DNA of 64,000 nucleotides from Streptomyces sp. CBMA152 (GCF_014596475.1 NZ_MECJ01000002.1:496001-560000), one strand, 5' to 3'; shown: positions 33,057-40,926, numbered from the stretch's first letter. Notes: generated from the sequence alone by a model not told the origin. Numbers and translations are program-made.

Positions 33057-33388
33057 GGAGTCTCCCTCGGTCGGCGTGGTGATCGTCGCGATGGCCCGAG
33101 GGCAGCATGCCACCCTCCGTCGTGTTTCGCGGGTGTTCGCCGCTATTAGGCCCACGGCCTCATAGCTGGCAGCCGGTGAGGTGGGACTGCGACGGTTGCA
33201 CCAGGTCACCGGGCCACCGGGCGGATCGGAGCTCCACCTTCAAGGCCATCTGAAGACCACCTCATGTCCGACAGGCTCACGAACCCGCAGCCATTCGCCC
33301 CGCTCGGGGGAGGGGGCGAATGGAGCGGGCTCGTCGAGCACAGCCGTCGGACGACCAGCCAGCCACTGCCCGACAAGGGAGAGCACAT
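33057..33388. other. 332-base region upstream of the ArsR-like gene and a 22-codon ORF
   Basis: No gene of normal size. It contains the regulator's promoter region and the strong hairpin at 33291-33323. A smaller hairpin, CTTCA/TGAAG, lies near 33240. Confidence 0.5.
33291..33323. repeat. 11-bp perfect hairpin before the 22-codon ORF
   Basis: CCATTCGCCCC and GGGGCGAATGG pair across an 11-base G-rich loop. It could be a leader structure of the small ORF at 33389 or a terminator. It has no T-tract. Confidence 0.5.
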
Positions 33389-33457
33389 GTGAAGATCAGC
33401 AGCATCGAGGACCGGAACTCGATCACGTCCTCCGTCGACATCAACATCTGGTCCTAG
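33389..33457 (+). CDS. 22-aa small ORF, unknown peptide
   Basis: GTG-started ORF with AGGGAG seven bases upstream. The product begins MKISSIEDRNSITSS and ends VDINIWS. It has no Cys, a charged centre and a hydrophobic alternating tail with a penultimate Trp. I do not recognise it. It could be a signalling or RiPP-like precursor, a leader, or chance. There is no obvious maturation gene beside it; the next gene is MepB-like, 58 bases on. Confidence 0.4.
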   Translation: MKISSIEDRNSITSSVDINIWS

Positions 33458-33515
33458 CCCTGCGCGACCGCGGTCACCCGGGAGTGCGTGGCGGGCGTGA
33501 TGGCAGGATGTGCGT

Positions 33516-34040
33516 ATGGTGACGAATCAGCCCTGGGCGGGGCTTCCCGGTGATCTGCTGGCGGCGAAGGCGCTGGTGTACGACCCGAGTGGGTTTGTCT
33601 GCTCGCAGCCGGTGCCCGAGCCCGAGAGCGCGGAGTACGCGGCTTACGGGTTCACGCTCGACGGGTTGTCGGTCAGGTTCCGCGTGGGCAAGACCACCCC
33701 GACGAAGGTCGGCCAGTTCGTCACCGTGTGGCAGCGGTCCGCAGAAGGTCCGATCCGGCCCTTCGATGCCGCTGACGGGGTTGATCTCTTCGTCATCAGC
33801 AGCCGCGACGGCGGTCACTTCGGGCAGTTCGTGTTCCCGCGTGAGGTGTTGTGCGAGCGCGGCGTCGTGTCGCGTAACGGCTCCGGCGGGAAGCGTGGCT
33901 TCCGCGTGTATCCGCCGTGGGTGACCACGACCAACCGTCAGGCAGGCAGTACGCAGGCGTGGCAGGTGAACTACTTCCTGCCTCTCGACGAGGACGCTCC
34001 TGTTGATGCGGTGCACGCCCGCGCCCTCTACCACCCCTAG
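33516..34040 (+). CDS. MepB-family protein
   Basis: A 174-residue protein resembling MepB, a family of unknown biochemistry first named from the staphylococcal mep multidrug locus. Family-like stretches include EYAAYGFTLDGLSVRFRVGK, KVGQFVTVWQRSAEGPIRPF, GQFVFPREVLCERGVVS and GKRGFRVYPPW. No membrane segment. The ATG at 33516 is favoured over the GTG at 33510 by SD spacing. No Mep transporter is adjacent. The fold appears to be a small beta-rich domain. Confidence 0.8.
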   Translation: MVTNQPWAGLPGDLLAAKALVYDPSGFVCSQPVPEPESAEYAAYGFTLDGLSVRFRVGKTTPTKVGQFVTVWQRSAEGPIRPFDAADGVDLFVISSRDGGHFGQFVFPREVLCERGVVSRNGSGGKRGFRVYPPWVTTTNRQAGSTQAWQVNYFLPLDEDAPVDAVHARALYHP

Positions 34041-34104
34041 ACCTACCGCGGGCTTCCGCAGGTGCGGCGCTGTCGCGGAAGCGCGGGGCGATAGGCTCCC
34101 CACC

Positions 34105-34752
34105 ATGCACTTCTCGGCCGACGCCATCCTTTTCGACAGCGACGAAACACTCGTATCAACCATGCGCTCTGTCGTGCGCGCCTGGACGCGGTGGGCCGAG
34201 TCGTACGGGATGACTCTCGCCGACGTCACCCGCGTCGAGGTGCACGGCCGCCCGGCCGCCGCGATCGTCGCCGACCTCCTGCCCGCGCATCTGGTGGCCG
34301 AAGCGGTCGCGCGACTGGAGGACGCGGAGGTCGCCGACGCGGTCGGGGGTGGCGTCGTACCGGTTCCCGGTGCCGCCGAGCTCCTGGCGGAGCTGCCCGT
34401 GGATCGCTGGGCCGTGGTGACGTCCGGGACCCGGCGGGTGGCCGAGGCCCGTCTCGCCCAGGCCGGGATCCACCCCAAGTTCCTCATCACCATCGACGAC
34501 ATCACCCACCACAAGCCGCACCCCGAGCCGTTCCTCCTCGCCGCCCAGCAACTCGGCGTCGACCCGGCCCGCTGCGTCGTCGTCGAGGACGCACCCGCCG
34601 GACTGACCGCGGGGCGGGCGGCGGGTATGAAGACCATCGCTCTGACCACGACGCACAGTGCGGCCGACCTCGACGCCGACGCGATCGTGGCCGACCTCAC
34701 CGCCGTGTCGGTTCAGGCCGCGGGCACCGGGCTCACGATCACGATCGAGTGA
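34105..34752 (+). CDS. HAD-superfamily hydrolase (phosphatase-like)
   Basis: A 215-residue HAD subfamily IA phosphatase like the sugar-phosphatase/phosphoglycolate group. Motif 1 reads ILFDSDETLVS, with Glu where Gly is usual after the second Asp. Motif 2 is WAVVTSGTRRVAE, motif 3 is HHKPHPEPFLLAA (Lys), and motif 4 is CVVVEDAPAGLTAG. All catalytic Asp residues are present, so it should be active on a small phospho-sugar or similar. The ATG at 34105 follows the MepB gene by 64 bases. Confidence 0.88.
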   Translation: MHFSADAILFDSDETLVSTMRSVVRAWTRWAESYGMTLADVTRVEVHGRPAAAIVADLLPAHLVAEAVARLEDAEVADAVGGGVVPVPGAAELLAELPVDRWAVVTSGTRRVAEARLAQAGIHPKFLITIDDITHHKPHPEPFLLAAQQLGVDPARCVVVEDAPAGLTAGRAAGMKTIALTTTHSAADLDADAIVADLTAVSVQAAGTGLTITIE

Positions 34753-34958
34753 CGCGAAAGCAGGGGCTCAGCGCCGCTGGACCATGGATCGGTGTCCAAA
34801 ATCGTCCCGGCCCGTCCAAACTCGTCCCAACCCTCGCGCATGCATTGCCAGACATTCGGTGGCGGTCCTAAAGTCGCCACGCCGGGTGGTTTCCGCCCAG
34901 GCGCTTGGCAAGGCGAGCGGCGCACCGGCGCGGGGCCGGGCGCGGGGAGGAGCACCTG

Positions 34959-35036
34959 ATGAGCCTGAAACGGCCTGTCGCGCGCGGCACAGCCGCACTC
35001 GTGCATCCCCACGTGGCACCCGCCATCACCGCATGA
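34959..35036 (+). CDS. 25-aa ORF coupled to the DUF5317 cassette
   Basis: The start has a strong SD (GGGGAGGAG before the ATG). The product starts MSLKRPVARGTAALVHPHVA and ends PAITA. Its stop overlaps the start of the next tiny ORF (ATGA at 35033-35036). I do not know a family. The 206 bases before it show no gene. Confidence 0.4.
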   Translation: MSLKRPVARGTAALVHPHVAPAITA

Positions 35037-35089
35037 CCCACCTCGTGCTCCGCATGAGACACACACGTACGCGGCGGGCACCGCGATGA
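35033..35089 (+). CDS. 18-aa basic ORF (MTHLVLRMRHTRTRRAPR) linking into DUF5317
   Basis: It starts in an ATGA overlap with the 25-aa ORF and ends in an ATGA overlap with the DUF5317 gene, so one ribosome could translate all three by re-initiation. The peptide is strongly basic. Alternatively it is just the coupling segment of a leader. Confidence 0.35.
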   Translation: MTHLVLRMRHTRTRRAPR

Positions 35090-35805
35090 GCGGCCAGGCC
35101 GTGCTGCTCTTCGGGTTCCCGGCGATCGTCGGTGTGGCGGCAGGGTATGCGAGCGGCGGCCGACTGGGCGGACTGGTCGCCACCCGGCTGCGGGCACTAT
35201 GGCTGGTGTGGCTCGCCGGCGCGGCCCAGGTGGCCGAGTACGCCACCGACCGCCTCGACGGTCGGCCGGGCCAGGTACTCCGCAGCGTGCTGCTGGGCGC
35301 GACCTTCGCGATGGCGTTGGGGTGGCTGCTCGTGAACCTGCGGGGGCGGAGCCGCGTACTGAAGACCGCCGCGTCGACCGCCCTGGTGGGCGGGCTGCTG
35401 AACGGCGTGGCGATCGCGCTCAACGGGCGGATGCCCTACTCGCCCTCGGCGGCCGCCACCGCGGGCATCCCACCGGGGTCGAAGACGGCCAAGAACATCG
35501 CCGCCGCACACGACAGCCGGCTGTCCTTCCTCGGCGACATCATCCCCGTACCCCCACTGCATGCGGTCATCAGCGTCGGCGACATCCTCATCACCCTGGG
35601 AGCCGCCGCCGTCATCGCCGCAGCCATGCACCAACCCGTACCGCGGCACACCCCGGAGGGGAGACATGACTCAAACCATCAACGTACGGCGCCTGATGAC
35701 GGCACTGTTCACCCTGGCGACCATCGCCCTGCTCCTGTACACCATCGGAGCTCCTGGCGAGATGACCGGCGGCTGACGCCTCACCGTAGAAGGAGATTGA
35801 CGTGA
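35086..35805 (+). CDS. DUF5317-family membrane protein
   Basis: A 239-residue protein. The first about 180 residues form four or five membrane helices (VLLFGFPAIVGVAAGYASGG, LWLVWLAGAAQVAEY, LLGATFAMALGWLLVNLRG, VISVGDILITLGAAAVIAAA), with NGRMPYSPSA and LGDIIPVPPLHAVISVGDIL, conserved-looking DUF5317 segments. The last about 45 residues are His/Arg-rich and low in structure because the frame runs through the first small peptide gene (35666-35776). The stop TGA overlaps the GTG of the second peptide gene. It has no good RBS of its own and appears coupled to the tiny ORF upstream. The function of DUF5317 is unknown; the tandem peptides next to it may be partners. Confidence 0.8.
   Translation: MSGQAVLLFGFPAIVGVAAGYASGGRLGGLVATRLRALWLVWLAGAAQVAEYATDRLDGRPGQVLRSVLLGATFAMALGWLLVNLRGRSRVLKTAASTALVGGLLNGVAIALNGRMPYSPSAAATAGIPPGSKTAKNIAAAHDSRLSFLGDIIPVPPLHAVISVGDILITLGAAAVIAAAMHQPVPRHTPEGRHDSNHQRTAPDDGTVHPGDHRPAPVHHRSSWRDDRRLTPHRRRRLT
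35666..35776 (+). CDS. Tandem small membrane peptide 1 (36 aa)
   Basis: It begins MTQTINVRRLMTALFTLATI and ends ALLLYTIGAPGEMTGG. One hydrophobic helix (about residues 11-26) follows a basic Arg-Arg pair, and IGAP plus a GG end are shared by all four copies. GGAGGGG precedes the ATG. The gene lies wholly inside the 3' part of the DUF5317 gene in a different frame. Confidence 0.75.
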   Translation: MTQTINVRRLMTALFTLATIALLLYTIGAPGEMTGG

Positions 35806-35909
35806 CCCGAACAATCAGTGCGCAGCGCCTGATAGCGGCGCTGTTCACCGTGGCTACCTTCGGCCTGCTCCTGTACGCCATCGGAGCCCCCGATTGGTCC
35901 GGCGGCTGA
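35802..35909 (+). CDS. Tandem small membrane peptide 2 (35 aa)
   Basis: GTG start with AAGGAG upstream; the start overlaps the DUF5317 stop (GTGA). It begins MTRTISAQRLIAALFTVATF and ends GLLLYAIGAPDWSGG. Same layout as copy 1 with a Trp near the end. Confidence 0.75.
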   Translation: MTRTISAQRLIAALFTVATFGLLLYAIGAPDWSGG

Positions 35910-35937
35910 TCACCACACCAGAAGGGGAAGTCCGACC

Positions 35938-36048
35938 ATGACTCAAACCACCACTGCGCGGCGCTTGATGACCGCGCTGTTCACCGTGGCCACCTTCGGC
36001 CTGCTGCTCTACACCATCGGAGCGCCCGGCGATTGGACCGGTGGCTGA
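35938..36048 (+). CDS. Tandem small membrane peptide 3 (36 aa)
   Basis: ATG start with GAAGGGGAAG upstream. It begins MTQTTTARRLMTALFTVATF and ends GLLLYTIGAPGDWTGG. It is closest to copy 1 at the N-terminus and to copy 2 at the Trp. Confidence 0.75.
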   Translation: MTQTTTARRLMTALFTVATFGLLLYTIGAPGDWTGG

Positions 36049-36073
36049 TACCTCACCGTAGGAGGAGTCCGAC

Positions 36074-36181
36074 GTGATCCGAACAATCGGTGTGCAGCGC
36101 CTCATGACGGTGCTGTTCGCCCTGGCTACCTTCGCCCTGCTCCTGTACACCATCGGAGCTCCTGAATTCGGCGGCGGCTGA
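36074..36181 (+). CDS. Tandem small membrane peptide 4 (35 aa)
   Basis: GTG start with AGGAGGAG upstream. It begins MIRTIGVQRLMTVLFALATF and ends ALLLYTIGAPEFGGG. Phe replaces the C-terminal Trp. It is the last gene of the array; the 167 bases beyond hold the reductase promoter. Confidence 0.75.
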   Translation: MIRTIGVQRLMTVLFALATFALLLYTIGAPEFGGG

Positions 36182-36320
36182 CATCGCACCGTAGGAACCT
36201 CGCCACAACACCGGACCCAAACCCGTCCCACCACCCCGGCCAGGACACCGGGTAGCCCCGGCTCCTGGCCGGTCGCGGTTGCGGCGATGAGTTTTCTCCG
36301 GCCCGGCAGTCTCACTGTTG

Positions 36321-36334
36321 TGTTGTCGACAACA
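36321..36334. promoter_or_regulatory. Palindrome TGTTGTCGACAACA before the reductase gene
   Basis: A perfect 14-bp palindrome immediately before the RBS AGGAGG of the RibD-like gene. It is likely an operator; the regulator is unknown. The TTGTCGACAA core is of the kind bound by GntR- or MarR-type proteins. Confidence 0.5.
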
Positions 36335-36348
36335 ACAGGAGGAACGAC

Positions 36349-36993
36349 GTGGGTCAGCTGCTGAGGGTGCAGAACTTCACTGTGTCGTCGGACGGGTTCG
36401 GTGCCGGTGAGAACCAGAGTCTGGAGAGGCCGTTCGGTGATGCCGATCCCGGGGAGATGTTCACCTGGGCCGGTGCCACGGCGAGCTGGCCGATGCGGAC
36501 CGATCCCGGGGGAAGCCGGGGCCTCGACGACTACTTCACTCGGGACTTCCCGCGCAACATCGGCGCCGAGATCATGGGCCGTAACAAGTTCGGACCCCAG
36601 CGCGGGCCGTGGCAGGACCATGACTGGCGCGGCTGGTGGGGTGCCGAACCGCCCTTCCACACCCCGGTGTTCGTCATGACGCACCACAAGCGTCCTTCGT
36701 TCACGCTCTCCGACACCACCTTCCACTTCGTCGACGGCGATCCGGCCACCGTCCTCGCACAGGCGCGGGAGGCCGCGCAGGGCAAGGACGTCCGGCTGGG
36801 CGGCGGTGCCACCACTATCCGGGAGTTCCTCGACGCCGACCTCGTCGACACCCTGCATGTGGTGGTCTCGCAGGTGCGGATCGGATCCGGGGCACGACTC
36901 TGGAAGTCACCCGATGAACTGCTCGACCGGTTCCACCTGGAGGTCGTGCCCAGCCCGAGTGGTGTGACGCATCACCTGTTCTGGCGAAGGTAG
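36349..36993 (+). CDS. RibD C-terminal/dihydrofolate-reductase-fold protein
   Basis: A 214-residue protein of the bacterial DHFR-like family. Segments include FTVSSDGFGAGENQ, NIGAEIMGRNKFGP, the VFVMTHHKRPSF region, GKDVRLGGGATTIREFLDAD (nucleotide-binding GGG) and LHVVVSQVRIGSGARLW. It probably uses NADPH to reduce a pteridine-, flavin- or drug-like substrate. GTG start with AGGAGG upstream and an operator-like palindrome before it. Confidence 0.88.
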   Translation: MGQLLRVQNFTVSSDGFGAGENQSLERPFGDADPGEMFTWAGATASWPMRTDPGGSRGLDDYFTRDFPRNIGAEIMGRNKFGPQRGPWQDHDWRGWWGAEPPFHTPVFVMTHHKRPSFTLSDTTFHFVDGDPATVLAQAREAAQGKDVRLGGGATTIREFLDADLVDTLHVVVSQVRIGSGARLWKSPDELLDRFHLEVVPSPSGVTHHLFWRR

Positions 36994-37139
36994 GGCTGAG
37001 CCGCGTCCCCACCCCGCACCGGGGGGTAGCCCTACCTGGAGCGGGGTGGGTGGCAGGATCGCTCCGGCCGGTCGCATCCGGACATGCTTGGGACCAGCAG
37101 TTTCCGCTGCTTTCCCCAGGTATGCCTAGGAGTTGGCCC

Positions 37140-38306
37140 GTGAGTGAGCAGGTTTGGCAGAGGTTTCGTTCGTCCGGGCGAGGGCGGAGTGGTCGGCGCG
37201 GAGTCGTACCGGCTGCGGCCGCGGTGGCCGTCGGCGTCATGACGATGGGTGTGCTGGCGCCGCCCGCCGCGTTCGCCGCCCCGAGGCCGGACACGGTCCA
37301 GCAGGGTCTGAACGCGCTGGTGCACACCGACGGCCTGCCCGCCGCACTGGCGAGCGTCCAGGACCGTCAGGGTCACACCCGTACGTACACCGCAGGGGTG
37401 GGCGACCTGGCCACCGGTGCGAAGGTGCCCAGGGACGGGCAGGTGCGGATCGGCAGCAACACCAAGGCGTTCACCGCGGTGGTCGTGCTGCAACTGGTCG
37501 GTGAAGGGAAGATCGACCTCGATGCCACGGTCGACAGGTATCTGCCTGGTCTCGTACGTGGGGAGGGTATCGACGGAGGGCACATCAAGGTCCGTCAGTT
37601 GCTCCAGCAGACCAGCGGACTTCCCAACTACACCCCCTATCTCAGCGACGACGTCCGGTACTACGAGCCCCGCGACCTCCTCGACCTCGCCCTCCAACAC
37701 AAGTCCCACTTCGACCCCGGCGAGAAGTGGGAGTACAGCAACACCAACTACGTGCTGGCCGGCCTGATCATCGAGAAGGTCACCGGCCACCCCGTCGCGG
37801 AGGAGATCGACCGCCGGATCGTCCAGCGCATCGGGCTGCGCCACACCTACTTCCCCGCCCCCGGTGACGCGACCATCCGCGAGCCCCACCCCAAGGGCTA
37901 CGACCGCGATGCGGCAGGCGCCCCGCTCGACGTCACGGAATTCGACCCCTCCTGGGCCTGGTCGGCAGGCCAGATGATCTCCACCAACTCCGACCTCAAC
38001 CGGTTCTTCACCGAGCTCATGACCGGCGGCCTCCTCCCGCGGGCCCAGCTCGCCGAGATGCGCACCACCGTCCCGGCCGGAGAGCCCTTCGCCCCCGGCG
38101 CCCGCTACGGACTCGGGCTGGTCAGTACGCCACTGTCGTGCGGCGGCGTCTACTGGGGCCACGGCGGAAGCATGACGGGATACGAGACCCGGGGCGGCGT
38201 CACTGAACGCGGCCGCGCCGTCAACATCGCGGTGACCACCCAGCCGAGCGACAAGGCGGCCATGAAGCACGTGGAGCGTGTCGTGGACACGGCTCTGTGC
38301 CGCTGA
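37140..38306 (+). CDS. Secreted serine hydrolase, beta-lactamase/D-Ala-D-Ala carboxypeptidase fold
   Basis: A 388-residue exported enzyme of the class C beta-lactamase/esterase superfamily. A signal peptide (VPAAAAVAVGVMTMGVLAPP) follows a basic start. The active-site Ser-Lys pair is in IGSNTKAFTAVV (SxxK), the Tyr in WEYSNTNYVLAG (YxN), and the third motif in YWGHGGSMTGYE (HGG). The GTG at 37140 has AGGAG eight bases upstream. Likely role: D-amino acid peptidase, esterase or drug hydrolase outside the cell; R61-like carboxypeptidases have the same motif set. Confidence 0.9.
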   Translation: MSEQVWQRFRSSGRGRSGRRGVVPAAAAVAVGVMTMGVLAPPAAFAAPRPDTVQQGLNALVHTDGLPAALASVQDRQGHTRTYTAGVGDLATGAKVPRDGQVRIGSNTKAFTAVVVLQLVGEGKIDLDATVDRYLPGLVRGEGIDGGHIKVRQLLQQTSGLPNYTPYLSDDVRYYEPRDLLDLALQHKSHFDPGEKWEYSNTNYVLAGLIIEKVTGHPVAEEIDRRIVQRIGLRHTYFPAPGDATIREPHPKGYDRDAAGAPLDVTEFDPSWAWSAGQMISTNSDLNRFFTELMTGGLLPRAQLAEMRTTVPAGEPFAPGARYGLGLVSTPLSCGGVYWGHGGSMTGYETRGGVTERGRAVNIAVTTQPSDKAAMKHVERVVDTALCR

Positions 38307-38521
38307 TCCACGCTTCCCTGGAGATCGCGGCCCGCCGCCGTTGCGATCGATCCCGGGACGCTTCCGGGAGTCTTTAGGGCAATCCTGGATGTCCCTTGGT
38401 GCACTATTGATAGTTACATGGGGCCCTATTGGGGATTAGCAGGCCATTTCATTAACTTCCGGATTACGTTCGCCGCAGACGGGTCGTGGACGCGACCCGC
38501 CCAACACTGGAGGTTTCAGTC

Positions 38522-38974
38522 ATGCGACGGACCATCACCAAGGTCGGTAGTCTCGCGGCGGTTTCGCTGTTCGCGCTGGCGTTAGCCCAGCCCGCACAGG
38601 CGGCGCAGAACGGCGCCGGTTCCGCGACCGCGTCGGCGGCCTACTTCGAGTTCACCGACGGCCACGACAAGTTCGTCTTCAAGCTCACCGACCCCGCCCG
38701 TATCCAGCAGGCGCGCGACATCCTGAGCGGCGTGGACACGGAGAACCGCAGCGTCATGGGCACGGTCGTCAAGACGCCCGCCTCGTACAACCAGCCCTGG
38801 AAGTACCAACTCGCCCCCGACTCCGTGAAGTTTTTCTCCATGGCCATGGAGGTGTGCGACGCGAGCATCTCCTACGTCAACAATCACCTGAGCGAAGTGG
38901 GTGGCGCCCTGCTGCCCAAGTCGACGTGGTGTCCCTGGCAGTCGAAGCTGACGCGCGAGGTCACCGCGCCGTAA
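38522..38974 (+). CDS. BP74-like secreted protein (calmodulin-binding-like domain)
   Basis: A 150-residue exported protein. After a signal peptide (SLAAVSLFALALAQPAQA) the mature part reads AAYFEFTDGHDKFVFKLTDP, ARIQQARDILSG, GTVVKTPASYNQPWKYQLAP and FFSMAMEVCDASISYVNNHL, with two Cys probably disulfide-linked. This matches the BP74/calmodulin-binding-like domain found in Streptomyces secreted proteins and in Dictyostelium, in some of which it has protease-inhibitor-like roles. GGAGG lies upstream. Codon 21 is TTA, rare in Streptomyces and read by the developmental bldA tRNA. Confidence 0.75.
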   Translation: MRRTITKVGSLAAVSLFALALAQPAQAAQNGAGSATASAAYFEFTDGHDKFVFKLTDPARIQQARDILSGVDTENRSVMGTVVKTPASYNQPWKYQLAPDSVKFFSMAMEVCDASISYVNNHLSEVGGALLPKSTWCPWQSKLTREVTAP

Positions 38975-39066
38975 GGCGTCCCACCTCGGACCGCTGAACG
39001 TACTCGGTCGCACTCCGGCCGCCGGACCCCCGGCTGCCGGAGTTGCCGGGGCAGGCGGTCACTGGT

Positions 39067-40926
39067 TCAGCCGAGTGACGGCAGGGACCGTTGGCACTCC
39101 TCGATGGCCCCCTGCACCGCGTCGGCCGCCTCGGGGGCGAGCAGGCCGCTGATGGACAGCATGTCCTGAAGGGGCTCGATCACCGAGGTCAGCACCGCTT
39201 GACGCTCCTCGGGCGGGATGAGGGCGACCGCCTTGCGCAGCTCGGTCAGGCCCTCCGCGCCCCGACCGGTCAGCAGCATGGTGTCGGCGAGGTCGAACAG
39301 CGTCCACGCGTCGGCCCATCCCGTACTACGGGCTTCGAAGAGGGCCAGCAGTTCCAGGTTGCGGAACTGCTGGATGACGGGGGTGGTGTCCGTGCCGCGG
39401 AGTCCGGCGAGCAGCAGGTTGATCCGGGCCACGTTCATCAGTGGGTACGGTTTGTTGCCGCTGAGCAGGCCGGCCCGCTGATAGCAACTCAGCGACCGCT
39501 CCAGCTGGATGACGTCGAAGGAGCCCGGGGGCCGACCGTGGCGGGCGAGCCTGCGGTGGAGTCCGCCGAGGGTGGCCCAGGTCTCGGAGTCCTGGTCGTC
39601 GAGGGCGACGGCACGGTCGAACGCCTCGATCGCGGCCTCGTCCGAGGCTCCCATCTTGCTGAGCGTCAGGCCCAGTTCACGCCAGGCCGGAGCGAAACCG
39701 TCCTTCAACCGGACCGAAGTACGCAGCAGTTGCTCGGCCTCCGCGTACCGGCCTTCCTTGCGCAGGACCACGCCCAGTTCGAAGTGGGCCTGCGCACTGG
39801 CCGGGTTACGGGTCACGGCCTCCCGGAGCAGAGCGATGCGGCCCGTCTGCGAGGTCTCGACGAGGGCCGCGTTGATCAGGTCCTCGGCCTGCTGTTCGCG
39901 CAGCCTGCGCATCTCCTCTTGGAGGAAGTCGTACTCCTGCCGGGAGATGAGCATGAAGGCGGACCCGTCACGGACCGGGCTGTCCACGCGCCAGGGGCTC
40001 TGCAGTCCCGTGACGGCCGCCTCGGTGATCTGCCGGATCGAGTGCTCCAGCTCGTCGGGCATCGGTCCGTACGGGATGACCCGGCTGGACGAGGCGTTGT
40101 ACCGCACCTCTGTGACGTTCTGGCAGATCGGGATGGTGACACCGTCTCGCAGCGCCCAGCGCACGCCGAGCTCCAGGTAGACGTTCGGGTTCGCGCTGCT
40201 GAGGTCCGCGATGTAGACATCGGCGTCGAAGGCCTCGGAGAACATGGACCGGTGGATGGCGCCGGTCGCGGTCTTCTCCTTCTCGATGACGAGTTCGGTG
40301 TGGCAACCCATCTTCTGCGCGATGCGCTCGGCGACGGGTTCGAGCAGATTCCGCCTGATCTCCGGGATGCTGCTCCAGATCGCCTGTTCGCCCATGGTGG
40401 AGCCCGGCATGGCGACGAAGATCCGCACGATCCGGCGCCCGTCGGGTCCGGTCGCGGGGAACGGCTCCTCCAACGTCCCGATGTCGTACGGCTCTTCCTC
40501 GCCCGGGGCTTCGTCGCGCGGTGTGTCCGGGAATACGTCCACGTCCGGGGACGCATGCTCGCCGGTCGTGAGCTGGGCGCGGCGTCCGTCGCTCTTGAGG
40601 AGCTGGAGTTCGCGCCAGCGCACGCGCCAGGGGTCGAGGCGCGGATCGCTCAACGACACGGGCTGTCGACGGGGGTCGTCGTGGGCGCAGAGGGTTTGGA
40701 CCAGGGCGATGAGGAAGTCGCGGCCGGGCAGCCGCTTGCCGTTCAGTACCTCGCTGACGGCGGAGACCGACAGTGGCCGGGCCACGGGGGCGTTCTTCTC
40801 GATCTCCCGCAGGGAGGGCTGCCCGTGGTCGATGCGCAGCGCCTCCAGATCCTTGGCGAACACGGCCAGGGCGCGCCTGAACTCATCGTCCGCCCGACGC
40901 CCGCCCCCGCCGTCTGTGATGGTCAC
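39067..40926 (-). CDS. HTH + nucleoside-deoxyribosyltransferase-like + TPR protein
   Basis: A 619-residue cytoplasmic protein. Residues about 15-100 look like an XRE-type HTH (PSLREIEKNAPVARPLSVSA, then VSEVLNGKRLPGRDFLIALV). About 160-320 form an alpha/beta domain with IFVAMPGSTMGEQAIWSSIP and DADVYIADLSSANPNVYLEL, as in nucleoside 2-deoxyribosyltransferase-like and some TIR-like domains. The rest consists of TPR-type helices (AHFELGVVLRKEGRYAEAEQ, WRELGLTLSKMGASDEA). The GTG at 40926 follows GGGGGCGG; the frame upstream is open but unstructured. It could be a stress or defence sensor that acts on nucleotides, but this is inference. Confidence 0.72.
   Translation of the reverse strand: MTITDGGGGRRADDEFRRALAVFAKDLEALRIDHGQPSLREIEKNAPVARPLSVSAVSEVLNGKRLPGRDFLIALVQTLCAHDDPRRQPVSLSDPRLDPWRVRWRELQLLKSDGRRAQLTTGEHASPDVDVFPDTPRDEAPGEEEPYDIGTLEEPFPATGPDGRRIVRIFVAMPGSTMGEQAIWSSIPEIRRNLLEPVAERIAQKMGCHTELVIEKEKTATGAIHRSMFSEAFDADVYIADLSSANPNVYLELGVRWALRDGVTIPICQNVTEVRYNASSSRVIPYGPMPDELEHSIRQITEAAVTGLQSPWRVDSPVRDGSAFMLISRQEYDFLQEEMRRLREQQAEDLINAALVETSQTGRIALLREAVTRNPASAQAHFELGVVLRKEGRYAEAEQLLRTSVRLKDGFAPAWRELGLTLSKMGASDEAAIEAFDRAVALDDQDSETWATLGGLHRRLARHGRPPGSFDVIQLERSLSCYQRAGLLSGNKPYPLMNVARINLLLAGLRGTDTTPVIQQFRNLELLALFEARSTGWADAWTLFDLADTMLLTGRGAEGLTELRKAVALIPPEERQAVLTSVIEPLQDMLSISGLLAPEAADAVQGAIEECQRSLPSLG

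Larger units (their letters stand above)
35666..36209 (+). repeat. Four tandem 136-bp repeats, each encoding a small membrane peptide
   Basis: The start codons lie at 35666, 35802, 35938 and 36074, exactly 136 bases apart. Each unit contains an SD, a 35-36-codon gene and a short linker with CACCGTAG-like sequence; a partial linker (CACCGTAGGAA) follows the last gene. The copies differ at many third positions but keep the peptide pattern, so the duplication is not recent and coding selection has acted. Confidence 0.9.
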
